From Chloroflexota bacterium (GTDB lineage Bacteria > Chloroflexota > FW602-bin22 > JACPRP01): a DNA stretch of 64,000 nt. The translations under genes and the position numbers were made by a program. Below the pieces are notes generated by a model. The model worked only from the letters and a program-made list of their open reading frames with translations. It did no database searches and was not told the origin of the DNA. The stretch spans positions 1 through 64,000 of the forward strand of contig JACQUC010000115.1 in assembly GCA_016210495.1 (NCBI GenBank). Reading direction: 5' to 3'. Of this stretch, positions 52,750 to 62,865 are shown piece by piece (position 1 is the first letter of the stretch; each line of letters begins with the position of its first letter).

Positions 52750-55530
52750 TTACGTGAAGCTGTCGGCGCCGCTGAGATTGGCGCTCGGCGTGTAGGTGAA
52801 GGAGCCATCGGTGTTGAACACGATGGAACCATTGGTTGGGCCGGTCACGAATAGCGCCACGAGGGCGCTGCCACCTGCCTGGGTGTCGTTGACCAGGAGC
52901 CCCGGTGCGGCTATGGAGAGCACGCCGTCCTCCACCACGGAGTAGGCGTCGTTAGCGGCGACCGGATCGCAGGCGTTCCCCTTGCCATCTGCGTCGCTAT
53001 CGAGCTGGTTGGCGTTGGCCGTGACCGGGCAGTTGTCGTTCAAGTCCACTATGCCGTCGCCGTCGGAGTCCTGCATAGACGGGTTGCCGACGAAGATGAG
53101 GCGCGTTGCCTTGTCGTTGCCCGTGTACTGCACGAAAGACGGCGAGACCACGACCTGAATGATGCGCGCGCCTGCCGACGTGTTCTTCCAGTTCATGATC
53201 ACAAAAGCCGGCGAGTCGGTGCCACCGTTGGGGAAGCTGACGGTGGTGCTGCCGATCTCGAAAGTCTGCAGCGTGTCGCCCACGGGCAGGATCTCGTTGA
53301 TGGTCACCGGGATGTTGTTGGCCGCTGGAGTGCCGTAGTAGTTGATCTGGGCAAAGATGGCGATGGTCTCCCCCAGCGCCGGATTCGAGTTGCTGAAGGC
53401 GATGTTCTCCGAAAAGACGTACACATCCTGCACCGGAGCCGGTGGCTGGCCGGGTGGCGGAGGTGGTGGCGGTGGGCTGCCGGGTGCCGGGGTGCCTGGC
53501 GTGATGACGCAGGCCGGGGTCAGCCACTCGTTGCTGTAAAGCAGAGTCACGTCGGTCACCTCGATCCTGGTGGTGACCGCCACAGCACCCAGGCTCTGGA
53601 GGCCAATGTACATCGCGCCGGCAGTGGAGGTGTGCGAGACCGACTGCCCATACGAGACCCCGGTGACCGAGTCGCGCCGACTAACGGTGAACTTGCCACC
53701 CTGCACCGGGAAGTACAGGGTCTGCGAGCCACTGACAATCGCGTACTTGATGGTGTAGCTGGCCGAGAAAGCACCGCCGCACGCCGTATAGGGCGTTCCC
53801 TCGAGAATAATGGAGATCGTGGTACTGGGCACGCCGACGAAGATGGCGCGCGTCGCCTTGTCGTTCAGCTCGAACTGAGAGAAGGCGGGCAGTATCTCCA
53901 CCTGGATGATATAGGGTGCTGCCCCCGGGTTCGTCCAGTCCAGGCTGACCAGGGCCGGGCCGCCGGCTCCCGCATTCGGGAAGCTCACCACGCTGCGCCC
54001 GATCTCCGTCTTCTGCAGAGAGCCGCCCGACGGAGCGTAGGCGTTGACCACGACCGGCACGTCGTACACCGGGGTGTTCCCGTAGAAGTGGATGAGCGCC
54101 CGCACGTTGATGGTCTGCCCTGGCGCTGGACTGTTGTTGCTGAACTGAATGTCCTCGGAGAAGACGAACAGATCGCGGAAGATGGGCGTGCCGCCGCCAC
54201 CACCGCCGCCGCCCCCGCCGTAGCCGCCGCTGCCGCCCGGTGGGGGTGCCGTGCAGGAGCCGGGCGGTGGCACTAGAGAGGCCGGCAGCGTGAGGACCTT
54301 GGTCCCGGCGAAGCCCGTATCGCTCACCTCGACCTCTACGTACACGTCGACGGTCGGTGGAGAAATGGGCACGCGATACCTGCCCTCGACGTCCGTGTGG
54401 TAGCCGGTGACGGTCTGGATGACCTGGCCGTCGGATACCCGCTTGACGCGCACGGTCACCATGCCACCCTGCACCGGGTAGTACAGCGTCGTGTTCTGGC
54501 CGGGCAGGGCGTAGCGCGCGATGCCGGAGACGGGCAGCGGGCCGCAGACGAGCCCCACCGACGCCTGCACCTCGATGTACGCGTTGACAACAGGCACCGT
54601 GCCCACCTGGAGCAACTGGCTGGACTTGTTGTTCGTCTCGCTGAGCTCGGCTATGGTGTTGGCAGGATCGACCACCACGCTCACCAGGTACGTGCCGGGG
54701 TTCGACGGGAATGGATAGGGATTACTGGTATTCCACAGGTAGATCACCTGGAAATCGGCGCCTGCTGCCAGCGGCGGCACGGCAACCTGTCCCAGCTCCA
54801 CGTTTGTGCCCGTGGCCGTGTTGAATACCAGGAAGCTGGCCGTCGTGGCCGCGGACGCCGCCGTGCCCAGGTTGGCGACGCTGGCCCCGATGGTCACCGA
54901 GGTGCCTGGGGCAGGGTTGATCGGAGTGAAGTTGCCGCCGATGCTCACCTTCAGGTCAGGTTGGGGCGGCACGCCTGCCGGGACCACAAAGATGCTGATC
55001 TGGGTCTGGTCGGATGAGGGCGTAGCCGTGCTTTGTAGCAGCCCCGTGACGTCCACCTGCGAGTTGATCGCGTTGGTTGCGTTGACGACCAGAACGGCGT
55101 TGATGGTCTGCCCGGCGGCAATGCTCCTGGGCAGCGTCTGCCCGGCCGACGTCGTGTCGAAGTTGACCAAGATATCGACCACCGGGTTCACCACCGACAG
55201 CGCCGTCACCTGATGGGCGATGCTATCCGGGTTGCGAATGGCGATGTTGACCTGGCTGGTTGTCCCCTGAGTCACCTGCAGGCTCTGGCTTTCCAGGACA
55301 AACACCACGGGATCGTCCACCGGCGCCACGTTGATGGTGACTGTGACCACGTTGGAGTCGGCCCAGCCGTCGTTGGCCTTGTAGGTAAACGAGTCGGTGC
55401 CATTGAAGTTCGGATTTGGCTGGTAGGTGAAAGAGCCGTTGCTATTCAGCGTCAGGGTGCCGTTGGAAGGACCGCTCACGAGCACGGCCGTAATCGCGTT
55501 GCCGTTGGGGTCGGTATCGTTGCCAAGCAC
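52750..55530 (-). CDS. Middle piece of giant surface protein (CARDB, thrombospondin-3, cadherin-like)
   Basis: A 926-residue stretch. It opens with [20 protein letters not shown], the second half of a cadherin-like domain whose first half lies in another frame upstream. CARDB-type domains follow ([20 protein letters not shown]), then Gly/Pro-rich linkers, two related domains with [20 protein letters not shown] and [20 protein letters not shown], a thrombospondin type 3 calcium-binding repeat ([15 protein letters not shown]), and a last cadherin-like domain cut by TAA at 52748-52750, where related domains have Tyr. No ribosome site precedes it. Confidence 0.7.
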   Translation of the reverse strand: MLGNDTDPNGNAITAVLVSGPSNGTLTLNSNGSFTYQPNPNFNGTDSFTYKANDGWADSNVVTVTINVAPVDDPVVFVLESQSLQVTQGTTSQVNIAIRNPDSIAHQVTALSVVNPVVDILVNFDTTSAGQTLPRSIAAGQTINAVLVVNATNAINSQVDVTGLLQSTATPSSDQTQISIFVVPAGVPPQPDLKVSIGGNFTPINPAPGTSVTIGASVANLGTAASAATTASFLVFNTATGTNVELGQVAVPPLAAGADFQVIYLWNTSNPYPFPSNPGTYLVSVVVDPANTIAELSETNNKSSQLLQVGTVPVVNAYIEVQASVGLVCGPLPVSGIARYALPGQNTTLYYPVQGGMVTVRVKRVSDGQVIQTVTGYHTDVEGRYRVPISPPTVDVYVEVEVSDTGFAGTKVLTLPASLVPPPGSCTAPPPGGSGGYGGGGGGGGGGTPIFRDLFVFSEDIQFSNNSPAPGQTINVRALIHFYGNTPVYDVPVVVNAYAPSGGSLQKTEIGRSVVSFPNAGAGGPALVSLDWTNPGAAPYIIQVEILPAFSQFELNDKATRAIFVGVPSTTISIILEGTPYTACGGAFSASYTIKYAIVSGSQTLYFPVQGGKFTVSRRDSVTGVSYGQSVSHTSTAGAMYIGLQSLGAVAVTTRIEVTDVTLLYSNEWLTPACVITPGTPAPGSPPPPPPPPGQPPAPVQDVYVFSENIAFSNSNPALGETIAIFAQINYYGTPAANNIPVTINEILPVGDTLQTFEIGSTTVSFPNGGTDSPAFVIMNWKNTSAGARIIQVVVSPSFVQYTGNDKATRLIFVGNPSMQDSDGDGIVDLNDNCPVTANANQLDSDADGKGNACDPVAANDAYSVVEDGVLSIAAPGLLVNDTQAGGSALVALFVTGPTNGSIVFNTDGSFTYTPSANLSGADSFT

Positions 55531-56749
55531 CCCCGGGTGCCGCTACCGTCAGCAGGGTATCCTCGTTGACGTTGTAGGTGTCGCCGCTGGCCAACGGCGG
55601 CTGGTTGCAGGTCGGGCCGCTGACAGACAGCACGTAGGTTGTGGGGCCAACGTTGGGCACCAGCACGCGGCCGCCGCCCGGACTCAGTCCAATCTTCGTG
55701 GCGAAATCCCCGATGCGAGACCCATAGGTCATAATCGTATAGCCGCCCTCGACACAATAGGTCGGCGCCACGGCGACGTTGAGCGTGCCAGCAAGATTCG
55801 CGTTGCCGCTGACGTTGACCTGGTCGTAACCCGTGCCGGGTGCCGCTCCGGCAAGCTCCACATTCAGCGTGCCGTAAGAGTTCTGCACGTAGTTGCCGGT
55901 GATATTGAGGATGCCGGGCGAGGCACCTGGATTCACTTGGCTTCCGTTATTGTTGACGTTGGCGGCGATGCTCCCCGTGCCGAAGAAGGTCACGTTGTTG
56001 AGGTTCACTGTACCCCCGCCGGTTATCGTGCCCGGGCTCGTGTTTCTGAAAGTACCGTTGTTGACGTGTAGCGACCGTACCGTGGGTGAAGAGGCCACGC
56101 TGATGATGCCGATGTTGGTAAAGGAGGGATTGGTCCCCGACTGGTTGACGTACAGGCTGCCTCCGCTCACGTTGATGGTGCCGCTATTCGTGTGCTGGGC
56201 ACTGGCCTTGGTAATGGCGGTGTCTATGCCGACGTTGATGGCGCCCCGGTTGTCGACTTGGGCCTGGATCTCGCGACCACCACCATAGTTGCCGTAGTTG
56301 ATGTTGATGGTGCCAGTGTTGAGCAGCGTGCCCGCGTTGACGGTGAGTATTGCGCTATAGGGGTATGCACCGACGCTCTCCATACGGATGGTGCCGGCGT
56401 TAGTGAAGCCATTGGCGGCATTGAGCCTGGACTCAAGCCAGCTGCCCGATCGTATCCACAGCGTCGGCGTGCCACTATTGCCCGCGGCGCCGAGCATTAC
56501 GCTATTGGCGGCCTGACTCCCTGTGAGAGTGACGGTGTATGTGCCGTCCACGATGATGCACACGTTCTGTGCATTCGTGGGAACGGCATTAGTGCTCCAC
56601 TTGGACGCCTCGGTCCAGTTGCCGCTCACCGGGTCTTTCCACGACACGTCGCAGATCTCGGCGTGCGCCGGTGGGCCTCCGGAAAGGCTAGTGAACGGTG
56701 TCAACAGGATGGCCAAGAGAAGTGCAAACTGGAATGCTCTGGTCCTCAT
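55442..56749 (-). CDS. N-terminal piece of giant surface protein with signal peptide
   Basis: A 435-residue stretch. A signal peptide (residues 1-30, [18 protein letters not shown]) is followed by Gly/Asn/Thr-rich beta-helix-like repeats ([40 protein letters not shown]), then the start of a cadherin-like domain ([15 protein letters not shown]). The frame is lost in a run of five G on the coding strand (55530-55534); with one G fewer it continues into the next ORF. GGGAGGACG precedes the ATG. It lies 12 bases after a small gene. Confidence 0.75.
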   Translation of the reverse strand: MRTRAFQFALLLAILLTPFTSLSGGPPAHAEICDVSWKDPVSGNWTEASKWSTNAVPTNAQNVCIIVDGTYTVTLTGSQAANSVMLGAAGNSGTPTLWIRSGSWLESRLNAANGFTNAGTIRMESVGAYPYSAILTVNAGTLLNTGTININYGNYGGGREIQAQVDNRGAINVGIDTAITKASAQHTNSGTINVSGGSLYVNQSGTNPSFTNIGIISVASSPTVRSLHVNNGTFRNTSPGTITGGGTVNLNNVTFFGTGSIAANVNNNGSQVNPGASPGILNITGNYVQNSYGTLNVELAGAAPGTGYDQVNVSGNANLAGTLNVAVAPTYCVEGGYTIMTYGSRIGDFATKIGLSPGGGRVLVPNVGPTTYVLSVSGPTCNQPPLASGDTYNVNEDTLLTVAAPGGAWQRYRPQRQRDYGRARERSFQRHPDAE

Positions 56750-56761
56750 CTTCGTCCTCCC

Positions 56762-56962
56762 TCAATGGTTCTGCTCGACGCTTGCCGACCCCTCCCCACC
56801 CCGTAACTGCCCCCGAATGAAGGCAAACACATCCTCTATCGACGCGAAATAGCGCACCTTGCCGCTGGGAATGTGCTCTACCTGGGCCACCCATTCCTGG
56901 CTGGCAGGCGGATCCCGCCACAGGCGGACTAGGTATGAGCTGTAGTCTTGCTTGGAAATCAC
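56762..56962 (-). CDS. Small conserved-looking protein upstream of the surface protein
   Basis: A 66-residue protein with the pattern YLVRLWRDPPASQEWVAQVE, SGKVRYFASIEDVFAFIRGQ. Small proteins with this kind of layout (beta hairpin, then a helix) are common in Chloroflexota, but no function is known to me. The GTG start has GGAGGAG 4 bases upstream. Confidence 0.65.
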   Translation of the reverse strand: MISKQDYSSYLVRLWRDPPASQEWVAQVEHIPSGKVRYFASIEDVFAFIRGQLRGGEGSASVEQNH

Positions 56963-57081
56963 GAGGCTCCTCCGACGGCGAAGTATACAGGCTATCTGGC
57001 GGAGGAAAATGTGGCTTCTGTCACGAGTTTTTCACGAGTTTCGTGGCCTAAAACCGTGACATGGACGTGACAAATAGGGGA

Positions 57082-58071
57082 CTACCTTGGCAATCTCATC
57101 TCGAGGCGAAAGCCGCCCTCATGCCTGGGCCCAGCGTGAAACTCGCCGCCCAGGGCTTCGGCCCTTTCCCGCAGGCCTCGCAGGCCGAAGCCCGCGTTTG
57201 GCTCGCCACCCCGACCGTCGTCCTCCACCGTCAGCGTCACTGCCTCCGGCGCAAAGCACAACACGACTCCTACCTGGCTCGCGGCCGCGTGCCGGGTGAT
57301 GTTCGTCAGAGCTTCCTGCGTGGCCCGATATAGCGGAATCCCTATGGGAGGGGGAAGTCGCACAGCCTGTCCATCTACCTGCCATATCACCTTCGCTCGG
57401 GTTCGCTCTTGGAACCTGGCTAGCAGATCCTCGATGGCCTCGGGCAGAGAAAAGGTCTCTAGCACGCCGGGCTGTAGGGCCTGCACGGCTCTTCGGAGCT
57501 CCACCAGGCCTTCCCTCGCCAGAGCTCGGGCCTGCGCGACGGCAGCCTTGCGTGCCTCGTTCTGGCTATCCGGAAGCTGCACCAGTAGCTCCAGTTGCAG
57601 ATCTAGCGCCGTCATGGTGTGGCCGAGCGTATCGTGAATCTCCCGTGCCACTCGCGTCCGCTCATCCGACACCGCCAGCGCCTCTGCCTGCGCCGTGTAG
57701 TCCTCCAGTCGTCGGTGCGCCAGGCGCAGCTCGCTCAGCAGCCGCTCCACCTGCACCCGGCGGTCCTCCCGGTGGACCACCAGCTCCGCGGCCACTGCCA
57801 GCAGCAGGTACACCGGCAGACCTGGCAACAGCCATAGCATGGCTTCCGACAGGTTTCGATAGAACAGGTTGACCAGCAGCGAGATCGCCACCACACACAC
57901 GACCCAGCCAATCCTCCGGCTGGGCTGGCGGAAGGTTAGCCACCCCTCGGCGGCGACGAGATAGTAGAACAGACTCGCCTGTCCCCTGAGCACGAAGGCA
58001 ATGGCAGTGGCGAAGACGATACCCAGCAGCAGCCAGAGAAGATCACGTTGCAGCGGCGCATCCCACGGCAC
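57082..58071 (-). CDS. NarL-type histidine kinase (N-terminus cut by a frameshift)
   Basis: A 329-residue kinase from an internal GTG. Four membrane helices fill residues 8-95. A HisKA_3 domain has the acceptor His in REIHDTLGHTMTA, and a HATPase_c domain has LTNITRHA and DDGRGG. The upstream small frame (58270-58043) encodes helices that look like the missing N-terminus, so a frameshift near 58090-58110 is likely. It pairs with the regulator just upstream. Its sensor region lacks a CxxCH motif. Confidence 0.85.
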   Translation of the reverse strand: MPWDAPLQRDLLWLLLGIVFATAIAFVLRGQASLFYYLVAAEGWLTFRQPSRRIGWVVCVVAISLLVNLFYRNLSEAMLWLLPGLPVYLLLAVAAELVVHREDRRVQVERLLSELRLAHRRLEDYTAQAEALAVSDERTRVAREIHDTLGHTMTALDLQLELLVQLPDSQNEARKAAVAQARALAREGLVELRRAVQALQPGVLETFSLPEAIEDLLARFQERTRAKVIWQVDGQAVRLPPPIGIPLYRATQEALTNITRHAAASQVGVVLCFAPEAVTLTVEDDGRGGEPNAGFGLRGLRERAEALGGEFHAGPRHEGGFRLEMRLPR

Positions 58072-58270
58072 CCGACTCCAGAAGATGTAGCGCCCCGGTG
58101 AGCGCTACTGCGAGGAATACGTAGACGGCGAGAACGGTGCTGCTGAGTGGTATTTCGAGGGCGGTTAGCTCAACCCCGGTGCTCGCACCCACGTAAGCCC
58201 CGCCTGTAAGGAACAGCAGGCGTAGCTCGCCCGCGCGGTCGGCCTCCGGATTTGACGTCGACTCACTCAT
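58043..58270 (-). CDS. Probable N-terminal fragment of the histidine kinase
   Basis: A 75-residue frame with two membrane helices (LRLLFLTGGAYVGAS and STVLAVYVFLAVALTGALHL). It starts directly at the stop of the response regulator and runs 29 bases into the kinase in a different frame. Joined, regulator and kinase would form a normal two-gene unit with a kinase of about 395 residues. Alternatively it is a separate small membrane protein. Confidence 0.5.
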   Translation of the reverse strand: MSESTSNPEADRAGELRLLFLTGGAYVGASTGVELTALEIPLSSTVLAVYVFLAVALTGALHLLESGAVGCAAAT

Positions 58271-58918
58271 TTATGAGCCCCATTCGACCCCGAGCCTGAC
58301 GGCGTGTACGCGGTCGCGAGCCTCCAGTTTGTCCAGGACGTGGCTGACGTGGTTTCTTACCGTTCCCTCGGCCAGGCACAGCCGTTCTGCCATCTGGCCG
58401 TTATCGAGTCCGTCCGCGATCAGGCGCAGCACTTCCAGCTCGCGATCGGTCAGGGCCTCGGTTGGGCCCGGGTCTGACGCCAGCCCATCTCCCACCGCCA
58501 TCAGTCGGCGGATAATCTTGTGCGTGACACCGGGATCGAGCACCGACTGTCCGCTATGAACGGCGCGGATCGACATTGCCAGATGGTCGACGTCGGCGCT
58601 CTTCAGCAGGTAACCCGCCGCGCCCGCCCGCAGTGCCTCGTAAACGTATTCGTCGTCGTCGAACGTCGTCAGTATGATCACACGCGTCGGCGGGAACCGG
58701 GCGCAGATCTCCCGCGTCGCCGCCACGCCGTTCATCCCGGGCATCTTGACGTCCATCAACACGACGTCGGGCCTGTGCTCCGCGACCAGGGCGATCGCTT
58801 CACGCCCATCCGGCGCCTTGCCCACCACGACGACATCGGGAACCAGCCCGAGCAAAGAGGCCAGTCCCTCGCGTACTATCGTCTGGTCGTCTACCACAGC
58901 CACGCGGATCGGCGCCAC
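58271..58918 (-). CDS. LuxR/NarL-family response regulator
   Basis: A 215-residue regulator with a receiver ([25 protein letters not shown]) and a LuxR-type helix-turn-helix (LTDRELEVLRLIADGLDNGQ, AEGTVRNHVSHVL). The GTG start has GGGGAGGA about 10 bases upstream. It is encoded before its kinase, unlike the first two pairs in the window. Confidence 0.94.
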   Translation of the reverse strand: MAPIRVAVVDDQTIVREGLASLLGLVPDVVVVGKAPDGREAIALVAEHRPDVVLMDVKMPGMNGVAATREICARFPPTRVIILTTFDDDEYVYEALRAGAAGYLLKSADVDHLAMSIRAVHSGQSVLDPGVTHKIIRRLMAVGDGLASDPGPTEALTDRELEVLRLIADGLDNGQMAERLCLAEGTVRNHVSHVLDKLEARDRVHAVRLGVEWGS

Positions 58919-59226
58919 GTCGTATGTATCCTCCCCAGATGCTCGGCAACGGCAGTTGCCTCAAGCGCTTGTTGGCACGAGCCCTTCGCGGTTCACGATC
59001 CCAACGCTTGAACCGGCACTAGGAGGCCTCCTCCATTGACCTATTATAGCGTGGCACTTTCGAGAATGCCAGACTCTCTTTTTGGCGCACTCAGGCCAGC
59101 ACGAGAAATGGGGAACCGCAAAGGACGCCAAGAGCGCAAAGAGCAATCGCGAAGAGAACTTCGTTTTCTTCGTAGATCGCATGTCCACGAAGAGCAGGAA
59201 TTCACACGAGGGTAAAAGGCGCTAGC
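58919..59226. other. Intergenic region without a gene
   Basis: No supported gene. It holds an A-rich stretch CGCAAAGGACGCCAAGAGCG followed by CAAAGAG, a repeat-like sequence frequent between genes in many bacteria. Confidence 0.4.
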
Positions 59227-60279
59227 CTAGCCCAACCCATCGGCAGCTCTCGCCCTGAGCTGCCCGCAGGCCGCGTCGATGTGCGTTCCCCGCTTCGCCC
59301 GTACCGTCGTGGGTATGCTTCTCTTCTCCAGATCTCTCTGGAAGGCCAGGACACGCTCCTGCGGCGATGGCTTGAACGGGCTTCCCTTTACATTGTTCAG
59401 GGGTATCAAGTTAACGTGGCAAATCATTCCCTTCAGTAGTGCCCCCAGCTCGCGCGCCTGCGCCGGGCCGTCGTTCACGTCCGCGATCATCGCGTACTCA
59501 AACGTTATGCGGCGATGCGTCGCTTCCACGTATTCCCGGCAGGCCGCCATTAATTTCGCGACGGGTTGACTCCTGTTTGCGGGGATGAGTTGGTTGCGTA
59601 GGGTGTCGTTCGGGGCGTGCAGCGAGACGGCCAGGCCCACCTGGGGGTGCCTTTGCGCCAGCTCCTTAATCTGTGGCAGCAGCCCGACCGTGGACAGCGT
59701 GAAGTGGCGGGCCCCAAGGTTGAATCCATAAGGTGAGCTCAATATCTCGATCGCTTTCGATACGTTCTTCAGATTGGCCAGCGGCTCGCCCTGCCCCATC
59801 AAAACCACGTTGGTCACTGTCCCCTGTCCCTCCTGCGCCAGCTTGCGAGCAAAAAACAGCACCTGGCCAACGATCTCTCCCGCGCCAAGGTTGCGCTCCA
59901 GCCCCTGCTGTCCCGTGGCACAGAACGCGCACCCCATCCCGCACCCGACCTGCGCGGAAACGCAGACGGTCCGGCGTGCTCTGCTCTCCCCCTTCGGCGG
60001 GTAGAGCATCAGCACGCTTTCCACTATATTGCCGTCCACTAGCCTGAACAGTGCCTTGTGCGCCAGCTTGTCCTCCGCGACGGATTCCGCTACGTTCACC
60101 AGCGGCAGCACATACGTGGTCGACTTCAGGCCGTCACGCAACGCTTTGGGCAGATTGGTCATCCGGTCAAAGTCAAACACTAGTTCCCTGTACACCCACT
60201 GATAGATCTGCCTCGCCCGAAAAGCGGGGAAGCCCATACCATCGAGCGCTAGCTCAAGTTCCCTGAGCGTCCTGTCCAT
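59227..60279 (-). CDS. rlmN: Dual-specificity 23S rRNA/tRNA adenine C2-methyltransferase
   Basis: RlmN methylates A2503 of 23S rRNA and A37 of some tRNAs by radical SAM chemistry. The protein has about 350 residues. The cluster motif is CGMGCAFCATG, GQGEPL lies in the barrel, and the C-terminal catalytic Cys is in AACGQLR. The start is uncertain: the ATG at 60279 lacks a clear ribosome site. Confidence 0.95.
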   Translation of the reverse strand: MDRTLRELELALDGMGFPAFRARQIYQWVYRELVFDFDRMTNLPKALRDGLKSTTYVLPLVNVAESVAEDKLAHKALFRLVDGNIVESVLMLYPPKGESRARRTVCVSAQVGCGMGCAFCATGQQGLERNLGAGEIVGQVLFFARKLAQEGQGTVTNVVLMGQGEPLANLKNVSKAIEILSSPYGFNLGARHFTLSTVGLLPQIKELAQRHPQVGLAVSLHAPNDTLRNQLIPANRSQPVAKLMAACREYVEATHRRITFEYAMIADVNDGPAQARELGALLKGMICHVNLIPLNNVKGSPFKPSPQERVLAFQRDLEKRSIPTTVRAKRGTHIDAACGQLRARAADGLG

Positions 60280-60507
60280 TAATCTTGTCTTGCCCACGTC
60301 ACCCAAAGCTCTTGCCCCCTGCAAGGAACCAGCCAACAGTCACAACGCTGCTACCAAAGCAGCTCCCATCCGTTCATCCGCCTCCGCATCCGCTGACACC
60401 GCCCCAAGAAATTATAGCATGACAAACGCTATGATTCTTTATTGCAATGTCACATTCGACTACGGGACAGATCTCCCGACCCCGCCCCTACCGTGTTCCT
60501 GGCCGGC

Positions 60508-60640
60508 CTTGGGAGTCCTTCGCGGCCCCGATACGTCTCCAGCAATGTATCGGGGCTCGCGTCAAGCCTTTTTCTGGCGTGATTGCTGCTAAGCTAAGCG
60601 GCTTGACGGCGTGGCTTCAGCCCGCCGAAGGACTCCCAAG
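60508..60640. repeat. Nested inverted repeat structure in a long intergenic region
   Basis: Outer arms CTTGGGAGTCCTTCG (60508-60522) and CGAAGGACTCCCAAG (60626-60640) are perfect. Inside lie two further hairpins, CCCCGATAC...GTATCGGGG and CGTCAAGCC...GGCTTGACG. Part of the right arm, CCGCCGAAGGACTCC, is repeated at 60733. The folded form would be a three-way junction. It may be a mobile element remnant or a structured RNA. Confidence 0.55.
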
Positions 60641-60799
60641 CGGGCTATCGTCGTCGCCAGAACAAACGTAGATACTGCCATCTGGCGCGTGGATGAGCCC
60701 GACACCCAAACAATTGCGCAACGACGATTAGTCCGCCGAAGGACTCCTTACCCGGCCAAGCTCGAATGTGACGTTTTGAAGTGTTTTGCGCTCCCCAAT

Positions 60800-60828
60800 T
60801 TGACTATCGCCCACCCTCATAGTATACT
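60800..60828 (+). promoter_or_regulatory. Promoter of the Fe-S protein gene
   Basis: TTGACT, a 17-base spacer and TATACT, about 65 bases upstream of the ATG at 60895. Confidence 0.75.
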
Positions 60829-60894
60829 CGGCGCATCCGGTCACCACAGGGCGTGGTAAATCCACTCCTTTCAACCTTGCGCAAGGAGAACCCA

Positions 60895-62079
60895 ATGTCT
60901 ACCGAAAACGAACCCGACGTTTACACCCGACTTGCTCTCTTGCTGGGCGATGTTGTCTGGGGTTGGCTGGACCACGTTCCCGGCAGCGGCGTGCTGCATG
61001 ATATCCTGCGGCAGAACTTCAGCGAGGAGGAAGCCCTCGCCCTGAGCCATATCCCGATGAAGCCCATCCCTCTCGATTTCACGACCCTGGACGAGATCGC
61101 GGCCAGCAGCGGCCTGTTGCATGAGACGCTGGAGCGGACTCTCGACGGCATCGCGGCTCGCGGCCTGTTGTACCGCCGCGAAATGTCGGGCGGCAAGAAG
61201 GGCTATGCGCTCCTGAAGCTTGCTTTTGGCTACCCCCAGGTCTTTTACTGGAAGGGCGACAAGACCCCACACGCTCGGAAGATGATCGAGCTCCAGAGCC
61301 AGCCTGAGCACGTCAAAGCCCAGATCGACATGTATACCGGCACCGAGACAAAGCCGTTTCGCTACATCCCCACAACCGAGGCCATCGACCCGCAGTGGCA
61401 AAACGTCTATCCCGCTGAGACCATCGAGAAGGTCATTCTGAGGGCCACCAGGATTGCCGTTGCCCATTGTCCTTGCCGCATCAGAAACGAGCTGCTTACC
61501 GGCAAGCCCTGCGGCCATTCCACTGAGGTATGTATCAAGCTCGACGATCTGGCGGAGGTCGTCGTCGCTGCGGGACTGGCTCGCGAGATCGACCACGAGG
61601 AAGCCTTGCAGGTGATCAAGAAGGCCCAGGCCGAGGGGCTGGTCCATTTCACCGACAACGCCGGGGAGGGGATAAAGCACATCTGCAATTGCTGTGGCGA
61701 CGTGTGCTGGAACGTCGGCCCCATCCGGCGCAGGAAGTATCCCCGCGACCTGCTGATGGCCACGTACTTCCTCCGCGAGACCGACGAGGATGCCTGCATC
61801 GCCTGTGAGAACTGCGTGGATATCTGTCCGGTAAATGCCGTGAGCATCGTCGACGACGTGGCCAGGGTCGACCATGACTGGTGCATCGGCTGCGGCGTGT
61901 GCGTGCCAAGGTGCAGCGCGCAGGCCATACGGCTTGTTGAAAAACAGCCCAAGCCCAAAGGCTCCGCCGACTTCGCCGCGCTCCACCTGGCAGTCCACCA
62001 CGAGCGTGCAACCCACAAAGCCAGCGGGCAAGCGGTCGGGTCTAAAGACACCGACGCTACGGGGGCTCGGGTGACGTAG
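60895..62079 (+). CDS. 4Fe-4S cluster protein with helix-turn-helix-like N-terminus
   Basis: A 394-residue protein. The N-terminal part (about residues 40-105) looks like a winged helix (LDEIAASSGLLHETLERTLD). The middle has a Cys-rich region (AHCPCRIRN, KPCGHSTEVC, ICNCCGDVC) that may bind another cluster or metal. The C-terminal ferredoxin domain has two 4Fe-4S motifs (CIACENCVDICP and CIGCGVCVPRCS). It could be a redox protein or a redox-responsive regulator. The ATG has AAGGAG about 7 bases upstream. hypB follows 105 bases later. Confidence 0.83.
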   Translation: MSTENEPDVYTRLALLLGDVVWGWLDHVPGSGVLHDILRQNFSEEEALALSHIPMKPIPLDFTTLDEIAASSGLLHETLERTLDGIAARGLLYRREMSGGKKGYALLKLAFGYPQVFYWKGDKTPHARKMIELQSQPEHVKAQIDMYTGTETKPFRYIPTTEAIDPQWQNVYPAETIEKVILRATRIAVAHCPCRIRNELLTGKPCGHSTEVCIKLDDLAEVVVAAGLAREIDHEEALQVIKKAQAEGLVHFTDNAGEGIKHICNCCGDVCWNVGPIRRRKYPRDLLMATYFLRETDEDACIACENCVDICPVNAVSIVDDVARVDHDWCIGCGVCVPRCSAQAIRLVEKQPKPKGSADFAALHLAVHHERATHKASGQAVGSKDTDATGARVT

Positions 62080-62089
62080 TCTTTAGACC
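62039..62089. terminator. Inverted repeat across the stop codon of the Fe-S gene
   Basis: GGTCTAAAGAC (62039-62049) and GTCTTTAGACC (62079-62089) form an 11-bp stem with a 29-base loop. The stop codon lies at the base of the right arm. CGTCCGAAATC is then repeated twice in the gap before hypB. Confidence 0.45.
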
Positions 62090-62184
62090 GGCCCGTACCC
62101 GTCCGAAATCCGGGTGTCCCGTAGCCGCTCCCTTCAGGGGGCGCGTAACCGTCCGAAATCGCCGACAAAGAAAGCGATCACACC

Positions 62185-62865
62185 GTGGACCAACAAACAA
62201 CGCATAAAATCGACCTGAAAATCGACTTCCTCGAAGGCCACCGCCAGCTTGCCACCGAGAATCGCCGACTGCTGGACCAGCACGGCGTGACGATGATTGA
62301 CATAATGGGCTCCGTGGGCACCGGTAAGACCTCTCTGATCGAACAACTGGTGTGCCACTTGAAGCAGAAATACCGCATCGCTGTGCTCAACGGCGATCTG
62401 GCCACGAACATCGATCAGGAGCGGATCCGGCGCCACGGTGTGGAGGCCATTCAGGTCAACACCGGCAAGGAATGCCATCTCGATGCCGCCATCGTCCGTT
62501 CAGTGCTGGACCGCTTGGATCTGCCCCGTCTCGACCTTCTGATCGTGGAGAACGTGGGCAACCTCATCTGTCCGGCCGATTTCCCCCTGGGCTCTCACCG
62601 GCGAGCGTTGGTCGTGAGCACCACGGAAGGACCCTACGTAGCCCTGAAACATCCGCACGTCTTCGCGGAAATGGACTTCATCGTCGTCAACAAGGTCGAC
62701 CTGGCGTCGGTCCTGGGCGTCGACCTCGCCAGGCTGGTGGGCGACGTCAGGTCGGTGAACCCTCGCGCCTTCGTATTCCAAATCAGTTGCACCGACGGCA
62801 CGGGCATACCGGAGCTGATCCACGAGCTCGTCGAGGAGACCAGGCGTTGCACGAGTTCGGGATAA
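62185..62865 (+). CDS. hypB: HypB-type nickel-insertion GTPase
   Basis: A 226-residue SIMIBI GTPase that, with HypA, delivers nickel in hydrogenase or urease maturation. The P-loop is GSVGTGKTSL, the switch region with the metal-binding Cys is ENVGNLICPADF, and the guanine motif is NKVD. The N-terminal CxxCGC and His-rich metal-storage segments of some HypB proteins are missing. The GTG start has only a weak upstream site. No hydrogenase or urease structural gene is in the window. Confidence 0.92.
   Translation: MDQQTTHKIDLKIDFLEGHRQLATENRRLLDQHGVTMIDIMGSVGTGKTSLIEQLVCHLKQKYRIAVLNGDLATNIDQERIRRHGVEAIQVNTGKECHLDAAIVRSVLDRLDLPRLDLLIVENVGNLICPADFPLGSHRRALVVSTTEGPYVALKHPHVFAEMDFIVVNKVDLASVLGVDLARLVGDVRSVNPRAFVFQISCTDGTGIPELIHELVEETRRCTSSG

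Noticed and set aside
60290..60860. Short + strand ORFs in the region before the Fe-S gene
   Set aside because: They run through nested inverted repeats and the promoter and lack ribosome sites.
62185..62865. HypB-like gene as urease accessory UreG
   Set aside because: The ENVGNLICPADF switch and the overlapping HypA gene fit HypB better than UreG.
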